This document shows positions 1 to 11,600 of a stretch of DNA of 64,000 nt, one piece after another; positions within the stretch are counted from its first letter, which is position 1, and each line of letters opens with the position of its first letter. The notes beneath the pieces were generated by a model that saw only the letters and a list, made by a program, of their open reading frames with translations, made no database searches and was not told where the DNA came from. The translations under genes and the position numbers were made by a program. The stretch is from Saprospiraceae bacterium. Its GTDB lineage: Bacteria; Bacteroidota; Bacteroidia; Chitinophagales; Saprospiraceae. The stretch is from assembly GCA_016718205.1 (NCBI GenBank), contig JADKEB010000015.1, positions 56,605-120,604 on the forward strand, given 5' to 3'.

Positions 1-53
1 TTAGAAATATAAGAATAATTTTGATCCTTTATAAATATCCACCGGTAATGATA

Positions 54-214
54 AGAGTATGTTTAAATTTTCATGTTTGAGCGAAAGTGAGCAAATTTAA
101 TTTTATGTAAGGCATATTTTGCAGTCGTAGCTGGTTGCTACAACAAAAAATATAACGCAACAGAAAATAAAATTTGCCGCTTGGAGCCAAATGATGAAAC
201 TTTAAACATACTCT
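54..214. repeat. Palindromic intergenic element, copy A1
   Basis: The element is bounded by the inverted repeat AGAGTATGTTTAAA / TTTAAACATACTCT and has a central palindrome, GTAGC (127-131) facing GCTAC (137-141). A near-copy in the same orientation lies at 63767-63937, and both contain the conserved block TTTGCCGCTTGGAGCCAAATG. No target duplication is clear. The short open frame that crosses it on the minus strand is not a gene. This looks like a MITE or REP-like repeat; the mobilising enzyme is not visible here. Confidence 0.8.
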
Positions 215-261
215 AAGTACAATATTGTACATGTTTGATATTTGTAATAAAAAATAATTAA

Positions 262-3200
262 ATGTCACATAGCTCCAGTAAATTATTGATTTTATTGTCC
301 CTGTTTTGCAATTTTGTCCTTAGCCAAACAACTACTGTTACGCTTACTCCTCAAACCCAGGCTAATGCAATTATAGGTCTGGACCGGAAAAACTGGAATG
401 GGGGTAGTACAGCCCTTCACAGTCAGGGATATGCCCATGATTTTACATTGCCGGCTTCTCCCGGACCCTGTTTTAAGATCACATCGATAAGGGTCTTAGT
501 GGATGTTAACGCCCCTATAGTTAATAATGCTCCCGGCTGTGATCATACTGAATTATACTATAATTTATATCAAAACAATACTTATTCAGGTGGAGCGACA
601 GCTAATTTTTTTAAAGAACGCAGAGCTAACCCAGGAGTGGATTTTACAACGACTACTTACACATGTACTGATCCACTTTGGAATTCAAATTTTGGAGGAA
701 CTTTTAGTGTCGATGTGATCCCTGTTTATACTACGACTTGTCCTAATGGTCAAAATGCCATTAATGCTGGATTTGTTGCTTACACCTACACGATAACGCT
801 CACTGTTACATATGGGTGAAGTCACCTGTGCTGGTACGGGGTGTTTAGCTCCGTCTGCAAGTACACCTGCGGGATGCGGAAATTTGGCTCCGACCGCAAC
901 AGTCATACAACCTACTTGCCTAACGGGTGGAAGCATCACAGTCAATCCCGGTCCAAGTGGACCAACCTATGCTTATGCCTGGTCAGGAGGACTTCCCAGT
1001 ACCCGCACCCCTACGAATGTACCTCCGGACACATATACCGTAACCGTAACACGGACAGGTACCTCGTGTTCGGGAACAACATCCGTAACACTCAATCCAC
1101 CAAGTCCGATATCTGTTATTGCGACACCTACTCCGACTACATGCGGACTAAATAATGGAAGCATCTCTGTGAGCCCCGGCCCAACAGGCCATACTTATGC
1201 TTGGTCTCCTTCTGCTTCTACTGCTAAAGATAGAACAGGTCTGGGCCCCGGGCCATATACAGTGACCGTGACACAAACAAGTACAGGATGTAAAGGAACA
1301 TCCTCCGTAACGGTTGATCCATCAACCGGATTTTTAGCCACGGCAACGCGTATAAACCCCACATGTGGGCTCAGTAACGGAAGCATCCAAGTTAATACAT
1401 TGCCAACGGGACTGGGATACACCTACAGCTGGACAGGAAGCCTTTCTGGGGATAACCCGCAGAATCTTGGTTCAGGGACATACACCGTTACCGTTACTCA
1501 AACAAGTACTGGATGTACGAGATCAGTGACTTCATCATTATCATTACAATCAGGTGCTTTGGCTGTAATTGATTCCATCAAACAGCCCAATTGTGGTCAA
1601 AACAACGGAAGTATATTGCTTACTCAAACTATCGGCCGAACCTTTTCCTGGACAAACGGACTCACTGGAAATAACCCTCAGAATCTTGCCCCTGGAACAT
1701 ATACTGTTACGGTCACCCAAACGAGCACCGGATGTACAAAAATCATTCCTTATACGCTCAATCCATCCAGTCCGTTGGCTGTTACTACAACAAAAACAGA
1801 TCCTGCCTGCGGGCAAAATAATGGAAGCATTCTGGTGTCTACAGGACCAACAGGCTACGTCTATAGTTGGACAGGCGGACTCACCGGACACAATCCTACC
1901 AATCTGGCAGCAGGCACATATATAGTTACTGTGACTCCCACAAGCGGCGGATGTATGGAAATAGATACAGTAGTGCTTAATAATATCAATCCTACTTCTG
2001 CACCTTTATTTGACCCGATACCACCTATATGTCAAGGAATCATTATCACCTTACCTACCACATCAAAAGATAGTATCAGCGGTGTTTGGACACCCCCATT
2101 CAATACTAATGTCGCGACATTATATACATTCAAACCGGACAGCATAAAGTTTCCATGTGCGATCGATACTAACATGATGATCTTGGTGATACCTCCTTCA
2201 AAACCGACGATTTCGGTTTTTGCTCCTATTTGTCAGCTTGACTCATCTTTCAGCTTAAATACAACCCAAACCGGCATCACAGGCATCTGGTCAGGCAGTG
2301 GGGTTGCTAACAATCGCTTTGATCCAAACCCGGGAGGCCCAGGCAATTTTAAATTGATTTTTACTCCGGATACCAACCAGTGTGCCGACAGTGCTTCGAC
2401 TTTAATTACCGTATTTCCCGCGGCACTGCTCCCTAACCCATCACTTGGAGCAGCATGTGTATTAAGTCCGGCTATAACGCTCCCCGATTCCATCGGAAAT
2501 GTACCGGGTACATGGACCTTTAACACCAGTCCAATCAAAATATTTGACCCTAAGGTGCTTGGTGAAGGAAGTTATATTTTAAAATTTAATCCAAAAGCCG
2601 GATACTGTGCATTTCCTGTTGATGTCCCACTTGCTGTCAAGCCATTTAATGCCGGTGCCGATAGTACCAATGTCATCTGTGCACTGAACAATCAAACCTT
2701 AAATTAAATTCCTGGCTAAGTATGGGGCATTCCCAGGGAGGGATCTGGCGAATCAATCAGGATACAATTTCAAACCCTGCAGCATTTGATCTGAAAAATC
2801 TGTCAGCAGGCACGGTCAGGTTCAGGTATATCCTCAGCGATCCCGCTTGTGGTATCGACACTGCTGAAATTACCATGATCGTCTCAGTGCCCAATAATGC
2901 AGGACAGGATAGTATCTACACCATTTGCCAGGGAGCCACCGCACTGTTGAATCTGTCAGATCTCACAAAAAATCCGGATACAGGCGGCAATTGGTCTCAG
3001 ATCTCCGGTACAAGTGTGAACCTGAGTGATTCCACCAAAGTCAATATTTCTGGTCTCTCCGGAAGTCAAAACATCTTTCGTTATATAGTTCCTGCTGATG
3101 TTTGTCCTGCTGATACTTCATTGATCACCGTATCAGTTACGCCATTCCTTACAGCCGGAACTGATCAGACTGCAACTTTTTGTTCGGGAAGTCAGGTCAA

Positions 3201-3690
3201 TTTGCTGTCTCAAATTAATACAAGCAATAACACGGGATCTTTTTTAAATGTAAATAATACGCCGGGACTATCCGGTACTATCTGGAATACATCAGCCATT
3301 CCGGCAGGAAACTACAGATTTCAATATATCATCACCAATGCTGCTCCTTGTAAAAATGATACTGCCGATCTGCAATTTATTGTAACATCCAGTATAACAG
3401 CAGGTCAAGACAAGCTGGATACCAAGTTTTGTGATGGCGAAACACTTAATCTTGCATCCTATCTGAGTGCGAATGCCACTTCAGGCGGGCAGTTTTATCA
3501 AAACAGTACCATCATTCCAAATGGTACATTTCCTACTGGTGCACCTTTAAATTATACGATGTATTATGTGGTAGGTGATAGCATATCATGTCCCAGAGAT
3601 ACTGCTTTTTTCACTTTTTCAAAGATCGTCAAACCTTTGGCTACTTTGTCAGGATTATCTGATTTATGCGAAAATTTATGTCAAAAAATT
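262..3690 (+). pseudogene. 5' part of giant SprB-repeat secreted adhesin, split by IS66 and two frameshifts
   Basis: An N-terminal signal peptide (hydrophobic LLILLSLFCNFVLS) begins at 262. Residues after about 200 form about five SprB-type repeats of roughly 80 residues with the pattern YTVTVTQTSTGC followed by a Ser/Thr-rich strand and Pro, then Ig-like regions. The frame breaks at about 815, explained by one extra G in a GGG run, and at about 2703, explained by one missing A in an A run. The last host codon before the IS66 element is ATT at 3688-3690. The reading frame resumes at 5318 after the IS. SprB-type proteins are cell-surface gliding or adhesion proteins secreted by T9SS. The two indels could be sequence error; the IS insertion is not. 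Confidence 0.85.
3683..3690. repeat. 8-bp target-site duplication of IS66 element, left copy
   Basis: AAAAAATT occurs directly left of the IS and again at 5310-5317 directly right of it. IS66-family elements usually duplicate 8 bp. Keeping only one copy joins the adhesin codons in frame. Confidence 0.8.
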
Positions 3691-5309
3691 GTAACTATTT
3701 ACGAGGCCTGGTGAGAGAAACAGAATGATTTGCCTTCAAAAATATTTTTGATGGTGTCGAATACGTTCATATTATGTTTCCTTGCAGTTGAGATCACACT
3801 CATAATACGAGCATGGTGAGTTGCTCCATCGGTGCTTCTGAAGCAATGAGATACATTCATTTTTACCTTTGAAAACCTAAAATCTCTCTCCGCTTGATTA
3901 TTGGTAAAGGGAACTTTCGGGATCAAAGGCGTATAGTAACACTGCATCCATGTTGGTTTGCATACGAATTATCAAGTTAAGCCCTTTACTTTTTTTCTCT
4001 CTTCCTCGTTTGCCTTTTCTCTCAGGTGGTGGCTCTTCTTGGATTCCGTCTGTTAATATTTGTTGGTAGTGCTTTACTATATTTTCTCTGTTGTTCATGT
4101 TTTGTTCTTCATCGGTTTGCTTTAAGTTTTAGTAGAAGTGTTTTCATTTTAACTGCCCATTGCCTACCTATTTCCTCTTGTGAGGTAAGCTCTCTTATGA
4201 TATGTGCGCCACATAAGGCATGTATGATACTTAAGAAATTGAAGTAGCTCGCATAACTATCGTGCACAAGTTTCCCTGTGTAATCTTTGATGAGACTTAA
4301 CTCACTTTTCAAGGCTTCCAACCCTCTTTTACTATGTGTAAAAAGATAGGTGAACATACAAGTACTCATTACATGAAGCCAAAACATCTTTCCGCCAACT
4401 CGAATACCTGTTTCATCTGAATGTGCGACCAGAGATGATAGTATTGATTTCTTGATTAACATCTCTACCGCTTCCATTTTCTCATATGCCTTAGCATTAT
4501 ATTTTACTATTGTGGAAACGTTGGGGAATAATCCATATAAATCGCTGAGCAATTGCGATACTTTCTGAATAGGTACCTTGTAATCGTTGCACAGCAGTAC
4601 GCTTAGAGTTTTGACATTGTTACCGTATTGAACCGGGGCGTTTACTCCTTGTGGAAATATACCGAAATGTTCCTTCCCGCAGCAAGGACAAGTCTTCTTT
4701 TGTTGTTTGTAGTCTGTGACTACTACCTGTGGCTCAGGTATGTCTTGTACTTGTCGTACTTCTGAAATTTCACCTTTTACAGCCATCAAATCTGCCCCAC
4801 ATTCACAACGTTCAGTTTCTACTTTTAATTCTACCTCATTTGTAAATTGTAGTCTGTCCATTCCTTTGCCTTGGTGACCTTCTTTTCCGCCTCGTTTTCC
4901 ACCCTTCTTCCTAGGTGTGGCTGCTTTCCTATAGGGATCACTTGATGGTGGTTTGTGAGAGTTGTTGCTATTTTGGTTTAATCTAGATTTGAGCTCTGAA
5001 ACCTCGGCTCTTAATGCCATAATTTCATTATTTTGCCTTTCTATTATTTCGTCTCGCCTTTGAATCTCATCTAATAACAAAAATATCACGGCAACCAATG
5101 ATTCACTATCACCGCTGAGTGTTATTCCTTTTGCTTTTAATAAAGGATGTTCAGAAAGTATTTCGTATATATTTTTGATAAGTACTCTGTTTGATTGTTT
5201 ACCAAATTTCAGAGTTCTATTTTCAGGTCAGGTCTTTAAATGTTACAAATATATATTTTATTTTTATATTTGTACTTAATTTTAAATATTTTTGACGTAA
5301 ATAGTTACG
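3691..5309 (-). mobile_element. IS66-family insertion sequence
   Basis: The element starts with GTAACTATTTACG at 3691 and ends with the exact reverse complement CGTAAATAGTTAC at 5296-5308, plus one G. It is flanked by AAAAAATT on both sides. It is about 1.62 kb and carries one minus-strand transposase of TnpC type; no tnpA or tnpB companion is seen. It lies inside the SprB-type adhesin gene. The 5099-5295 part holds the upstream region of the transposase, whose frame is open further upstream without an ATG. Confidence 0.88.
3699..5098 (-). pseudogene. tnpC: IS66 family transposase (TnpC type), frameshifted
   Basis: The long N-terminal piece (5098-4109) has a coiled-coil start, a basic linker, a zinc-binding region (CECG and CPCCG) and the first two catalytic aspartates, in HSDETG (about residue 228) and VHDSYASY (about residue 280). 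The glutamate lies in the last piece (3947-3699) in NNQAERDFR. A middle piece (4098-3898) bridges the two. At least two frame changes separate the pieces, at about 4105 and 3940. A TTG start at 5098 is the default; the frame stays open upstream as far as about 5215. All three DDE residues survive, so the element may be only recently inactivated, or the breaks may be sequence error. Confidence 0.88.
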
Positions 5310-8146
5310 AAAAAATTACCATAAATAACAATGCCACCACAGGTTCTAATATTTTTCTTACAACAACAACTTCTGCCGGACAACAATATAGTCTGACGAC
5401 AAAAGTCACAGGAACCAGTCCTGATTCTATTAATATATGCACTAAAAATACAGGACCTTTTGATTTTAATAATTTGCCTGTAAATCAATCCATTACCATA
5501 ACTTTGGACAGTATTGCCCTTTCAGGCACCGGATGTACTTTTAACTATAGCCCATCTATTACATTTTTTACAAAACCACTGCTGCGACGGCAGATTTCCA
5601 GATCTTTGTGTCAGGGTGAGGTATTTATTGTTGGCAAGGATGTATATTCTGAAACCAGACCATCAGGCAATACTGTGATTCCATCAGCTATTCCAGGCAC
5701 ATGTGATAGCATCATTGCTGTCCAACTCAATTACTTTTCTCCATCACCAGTTACACCAGTGATAAGAACAAGCTGCGATCCCAATTTTAGCCTTACAGTT
5801 GGCAATACCATATTTGATAAAAACAATCCATCAGGTCAGGTCAGACTCCAGAACATCCGGGGTTGCGACAGTTTGGTCACAGTTAGTCTTACATTTAGCA
5901 CCTTTGCTGCATCCAACTTTAGTCCGCGCATGTGTGATACAACGGTCCAGTTTACAGTGGGCAATCAAACATTTAATAAAGCGAACCCATCAGGTACGGT
6001 CACCTTTACCGGAGGCAGTATCTCCGGATGTGACAGTATCGTCACCGTTTCAGTAACATACCTCAATACACCGGTGAACCAGATCCAGAGAGACCTTTGT
6101 GATGATAGCTTTACACTTACGGTCGGTACTACAACTTTCAGCAAAGCCAATCCTGCGGGATTGGTCAAACTTGCCGGCAGGGCAGCCAATGGCTGCGACA
6201 GTCTGGTCAATGTAAAGCTCAATTATAAAACACTATCTCCTGTAACACCAGTAATCAGGACAGTATGCGATCAAAATTTCAGACTTACGGTGGGAAGTAC
6301 TATTTTTGACAAAAATAATCCAAAAGGTCAGGTCAGGCTCCAGAATACCCAGAGTTGCGACAGTTTGGTGGATGTCAATCTGACATTTAGTACGACCACC
6401 ACATTTAGCTTCACTCGGCGCACATGTGATACCACCGAGCAGTTCAATGTGGGCACTCAAACATTCAATAAAGCGAACCCTTCAGGTATGGTCACCTTTA
6501 CCGGAGGCAGTATCTCCGGATGTGATAGTATCGTGACCGTGTCAGTAACATATCTCAATACACCGGTGACCCAGATCCAGAGAGACCTTTGTGATGATAG
6601 CTTTACACTTACGGTCGGAACCACGACATTTAGCAAAGCCAATCCTGTGGGATTGGTCAAACTTGCCGGCAGGGCAGCCAATGGCTGCGACAGTCTGGTC
6701 AATGTAAAGCTCAATTATAAAACACTATCTCCTGTAACACCAGTAATCAGGACAGTATGCGATCAAAATTTCAGACTTACGGTGGGAAGTACTGTTTTTG
6801 ACAAAAATAATCCAAAAGGTCAGGTCAGGCTCCAGAATACCCAGGGTTGCGACAGTTTGGTGGACGTCAATCTGACATTTAGTAATGCTGCCACATCTAT
6901 TTTCAATCCGCGCACATGTGATACCACCGAGCAGTTCAAAGTGGGAACCCAAACATTTAGCAGAGGCAATCCGGTAGGTACGGTCACCCTTACAGGAGCC
7001 AATGCACAAGGCTGCGATAGCATCGTTACTGTTGCCATCACTTACTTGTTTGCAGCAACTTCAAAGGTCGAACAGCAACTCTGCAATGATGCATTCACAC
7101 TTACGGTAGGTACCACTACATTCAGCAAAGCTAATCCTGAAGGTACAGTAAAACTCATAGGCAAAGCCGCAAACGGGTGCGACAGCATCTTGAGTGTAAA
7201 ACTGACCTATCTTGCGAAAGGGGTACAAAATTTTTCAAAAAGTACCTGTCTGAGTGAATTTACTTATGTGGTTGGAGGTGCTACTTTTTCAAAAACCAAT
7301 CCTTCCGGATCTGTGACCCTTGCAGGCCGCGCTGCCAATGGATGCGACAGCATCGTCAATGTCCAGCTTATTTATTCTACCTTCAAAGCGACTCAGGTAT
7401 TGCAGGATATATGTGACGGCACTATGCCGCAGATCATCATCAGTCAGCCGAGTCATCCCGGACCATATGACATCTTAGTTGATAATGTCCGGATACCGGC
7501 AGTGACTTCAATGCCTTACAACATCAAAATAGACAGCGGACAACACAAAATCATCATTTCAAATCCGGATGGCTGCAAAGATTCTGCAACGTATAATGTA
7601 AATTTTGTGCCTGATCTGACCGTGTCACTCACACAGGACGCAACCATCAACGGTTCCACTAAAATTTCAGTCAATGCGCCGGCTAATGGAATCTGGGATC
7701 TCAAATGGACCCCTGCGGCCACATTGAGTTGTAATGATTGTCGGGAGCCAGTCGCCAAAACCGCCGTGACGACGACATACTTCCTTGATTACAAGTATGG
7801 AAATAACTGTATGGGCCAAAAGGAGATTACCATCAAAAGAGCAGAGACCAGGCCCGTGCTTCCCAATATACTCAGCCATAACAGCAGTGGAAACAACAAT
7901 ATCTTTTATGTCACGATGCCCGATCAGCTGGAAGCTACAGTGGATATCATGGATATTTTCGACAGATGGGGCAATGTTGTCTTTTCAGCCAGAAATGTAC
8001 CTGCCAATCAGCCGGCTGCCGGTTGGGATGGTACCATAAAAAACGGAACTGTCATGACGGGTGTCTACGTTTATTTCGTTCGTGTGACCACAGTTATAAC
8101 AGGAGAAAGTGAAGATTTTTCCGGCTCTATAACAGTCATAAGATAA
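5310..8146 (+). pseudogene. 3' part of giant secreted adhesin: GCDS repeats and T9SS type-B C-terminal domain
   Basis: This is the right half of the gene cut by the IS; the ATG at 5240 lies inside the IS and is not a native start. From residue CQKI of the left half the frame runs directly into TINNNATTG here. It contains about nine repeats of roughly 80 residues with the pattern LTVGTTTF, KANPxG, and GCDSxVxVxLxY. The last 90 residues (about 7870-8143) match the gliding motility-associated C-terminal domain (IFDRWGNVVF, GWDGT, GVYVYFVRV), the type-B T9SS signal. The piece is intact over 2.8 kb but now has no secretion signal of its own. Confidence 0.87.
5925..6890 (+). repeat. Higher-order tandem duplication inside the GCDS repeat region
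   Basis: A unit of about 0.48 kb spanning roughly 5930-6410 is repeated almost exactly at about 6415-6890, for example CAGATCCAGAGAGACC at about 6077 and 6560. Each unit holds about two of the roughly 80-residue GCDS repeats. The high identity points to a recent in-frame expansion by recombination. Confidence 0.8.
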
Positions 8147-8316
8147 CTCCGGATATAGACCAGTAATTCCGTAGTACATTACTTAAGTTTCTGAAACCCG
8201 TTTTCACTAAAGGCAATGACCTGCGCTCAAGTTGAAAAATACACTTTTATATTTTTGTGATTTTCCTGACATTTTTAGGAATACACCTTCAAAAATGCTT
8301 TATTTCCTTTGTTTTT

Positions 8317-8348
8317 GTAGTAATGATGTAGTAATGATGTAGTAATAT
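8317..8348 (+). repeat. 11-bp tandem repeat, about three copies
   Basis: GTAGTAATGAT occurs at 8317 and 8328, followed by the partial copy GTAGTAATAT at 8339. It lies in the 545-bp gap between the two giant secreted-protein genes. The rest of 8147-8464 is AT-rich with no recognised gene. Confidence 0.75.
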
Positions 8349-8464
8349 ATTTTTTTTAATTAATGCCTTGTGCAATCTTTGCACTGTTCAAAGGTAAAAC
8401 TTTGTCCTTTTTAGAACCTTTTATTAATAACCAACCTAACTCAATCTTATGCAACTAGATTTAC

Positions 8465-8630
8465 CTAGTGCTACAGGAATGAAGTAAGTACATAATAAAA
8501 CGCAGTAGATTATTTTCAAGATCAAGGCGAAAAACACAGACATAGCAATAGCTATGGCGAGGCTTTTCAACGCTGATATTGGGAATAAGATCAAGTTTTA
8601 TAGGTATTTATTTTGTTCCTGTACCACTAG
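8465..8630. repeat. Palindromic intergenic element, type B
   Basis: The outer inverted repeat is CTAGTGCTACAGGAA on the left and TTCCTGTACCACTAG on the right, 14 of 15 bases matching. The centre is the palindrome CATAGC-aata-GCTATG, set between AAGGC and AACGC blocks. The element ends about 60 bp before the next gene and adds a false in-frame upstream ATG at 8554. Confidence 0.8.
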
Positions 8631-8647
8631 AGTAAATTCTGTGTTGA

Positions 8648-8678
8648 CTATTTTTAATCTCCCTTCTATTAAAAATAG
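8648..8678 (+). promoter_or_regulatory. Hairpin in the leader of the giant secreted protein gene
   Basis: CTATTTTTAAT and ATTAAAAATAG form a perfect 11-bp inverted repeat with a 9-base loop. It ends 13 bases before the ATG at 8692, so in RNA it would crowd the ribosome-binding region. Its role is inferred only: it could restrict translation, stabilise the mRNA, or be an AT-rich operator. Confidence 0.5.
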
Positions 8679-8691
8679 CTTCCCTTACAGA

Positions 8692-11600
8692 ATGAATGAA
8701 CCCCAAACCAAATTACCTTTTCTTCTTTATTTTTTCTTTTTCAGTTTTTGTTTTAGTGGTAGTGTTTTTGCACAGCCTGCCGATCCTGTCGGTTTAGATG
8801 CGAGAATCACACCTCCAACTGCTGGCTCAGGCGAAATATTTTTAGCAGCAGGACCAAATAATGTGGGTGCGATCAATATTGTGTACAGACTATTTTATTC
8901 GACCACCGCTTCTGCGCCAGCTGATCCAAAAACAGCCACTCCATATGTATTTGGAAGTACTGCTGGAGATGGAGGTGGTACTGCTGCTTTTGGATTTATG
9001 TTATCAGGATTAACACCAAGCACATCTTATACTTTTTGGCTCTACCAATACAATACTGTAACAATGCAGTATTCAGCAAATCCTGCAACTGATACACAAA
9101 TTTCAGGTGCCGCGCCTTCTGGCCCTACCACCAACTTAGCTAATCCTACATGTCCTTCTGCCAATGTGATCAACATCTATGGAGACGCATATATGACGAA
9201 CATTGCAACGGAATATAATCCCAATTGGGGGCAATCAGGGTTTTGCTGTGTCAATCCGGCTTTTAATCCGGGGACAGGAAATACAGTCCTGGCCTATACT
9301 AGTTTTAATTATCAGGGTACGTTGTTGAATCAGACAAATGCATCATCCATGACCTACCTCAATTTTGATATATGGACCAATGCCAATACGGAAGCTACCA
9401 CCATTCAGGTAAGTCCAATTAATACGGGTACAGGACCTGCAGAAGTGCTTGTAACGGTACCCTATACACAGGGCGGCTGGACAAGAGTGAGCTTGCCTAA
9501 AAGTGCCTTTACAGGTATGACATGGGATGGTGTATTCCAATTGAAATTTGCAGCTAATGGTCCGGGAAGTACTGTTCCGGTGGATATATATCTGGACAAT
9601 ATTTATTTTTCTAACTGTGCACCGGCCACACCAACCACCAACCTTCCCAATCCGACATGTCCTGAAGCCAATGTGATCAATATTTATGGTGGCGCATACC
9701 CGACGAGCATTGCTACTAACTACAATCCTAATTGGGGCCAATCAGGATTTTGCTGTGTCAATCCGTCATTTAACCCAGGCACAGGAAATTCAGTCTTGGC
9801 CTATACTGGTTTTAATTATCAGGGTACGTTGTTGAATCAGACAAATGCATCATCCATGACGTACCTCAATTTTGATATTTGGACTAATGCCAATCCGGCA
9901 GCTACTACAATTCAGGTAAGCCCAATCAATAATGTCACAGGACCTGCTGAAGTACTTGTCACGGTACCCTATATTCAGGGAGGCTGGACAAGAGTTAGCT
10001 TACCAAAAAGTGCCTTTACAGGCATGACATGGGATGGTGTATTCCAATTAAAATTTGCAGCCAATCGTCCAGGAAGCACTGTTCCTGTGGATATATATCT
10101 GGATAATATTTATTTTTCCACATGCGCACCGACTACACCAATCACTAACCTTCCACAACCGACTTGCCCTGCTGCTAATGTGATCAACATTTATGGTGGT
10201 GCCTATCCAACGACCATTGCGACTGAATACAATCCTAATTGGGGCCAATCAGGATTTTGCTGCGTCAATTCGGCATTTAATCCTGGAACAGGAAATACAG
10301 TCTTGGCCTATACTAATTTCAATTATCAGGGTACACTTTTGACTCCAACAAATGCATCATCGATGGCGTACCTGAATTTTGATATATGGACAAATGCCAA
10401 TCCAGCTGCTACGACCATTCAGGTAAGCCCAATCAATAATGGTACAGGACCGGCTGAAGTACTTGTTACGGTACCCTATACGCAGGGCGGCTGGACAAGA
10501 GTGAGCTTGCCAAAAAGTGCTTTTACAGGAATGACATGGAATAGTGTATTCCAATTAAAATTTGCAGCCAATGGTCCGGGAAGCACTGTTCCTGTGGATA
10601 TATATCTGGATAATATTTATTTTTCTACATCTGCTTGCAGCTCTACTGGTACAGCATGCAAGGGTACTCTAACAAACACAGTTCAAGGCTCTTTGGGTAG
10701 CGGGTTTACCTATGAATTTATTTCAAGTGGAACTGACGTTACTGTAAATGTAGAATTATTGGACGCGCAGTCCGGCTTAGTTGCTTTTATTCAAACAATG
10801 AACCCATGTTTCGCTGAAGTTCAGATGACAAATACAGGTGGCCAGAAGTTCACAAGAACATTTACAAGTCAAACTCCTGGTGCGGCTTTCAATTTTGCTA
10901 TAAAATTTGCTTGGGCAGCAGGAGGGATCGCTGTTTCAAGTCCATTGGCATTTAAAGTTGGAGATTGTCCCGCAGCGATACCAACTTCACCTTCGACAGC
11001 AGCCCCAGTTCCCCCATGTCCGGCAGCAAATGTGATGTCGGTATTTAGCGATTTATATACAAACATTGCGGGGACAAATTTAAATCCTGGCTGGGGACAA
11101 GCAACAGTGGTTACACAGGTACCTGTTGCGGGAAACAACACCTTAGTGTATACTGGACTAAATTATCAAGGCATACAGTTGGGTAGTGCACAAAATTTAA
11201 CAGGAAAAACACATTTACATTTAGATTATTGGTCAACAAATTCAACGTCACTTAAGGTCTATTTGATTAGCCCAGGACCTGTAGAAACGGCATTCACATT
11301 GACAGTACCTACAAGTGGATGGTCTAGTGTAGACATTCCTTTATCGACCTTTAGTCCTGTTAATCTTTCGAATGTTATTCAATTAAAATTTGACGGGAAT
11401 GGAACTATATATTTAGACAATATCTATTTTACTAACTGTATACCAGCACCAGAAGTAGCCGCACCTACACCCACCTGTGCTGCTGGAAATTGCATATCAA
11501 TGTTTAGTAATGCTTATACCAATGTGCCGGTTGATACTTGGAGGACATCTTGGTCTTCAGCTACACTGAAGGATACAACCATAGCAGGTAATGATACTAA

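Noticed and set aside
71..268. Minus-strand 65-codon frame
   Set aside because: It is wholly covered by repeat A1 and its flank and has no coding features.
5240..5309. ATG at 5240 as the start of a separate gene
   Set aside because: These bases are the right end of the IS66 element; the host frame resumes after the target duplication.
5930..6890. Repeats here and at 9150-10640 as CRISPR-like arrays
   Set aside because: They are long in-frame protein repeats without constant short repeats and variable spacers; no cas gene is present.
8554..8691. Upstream ATG extending the giant T9SS protein by 46 residues
   Set aside because: It lies in palindromic element B and would bury the signal peptide that begins at 8692.
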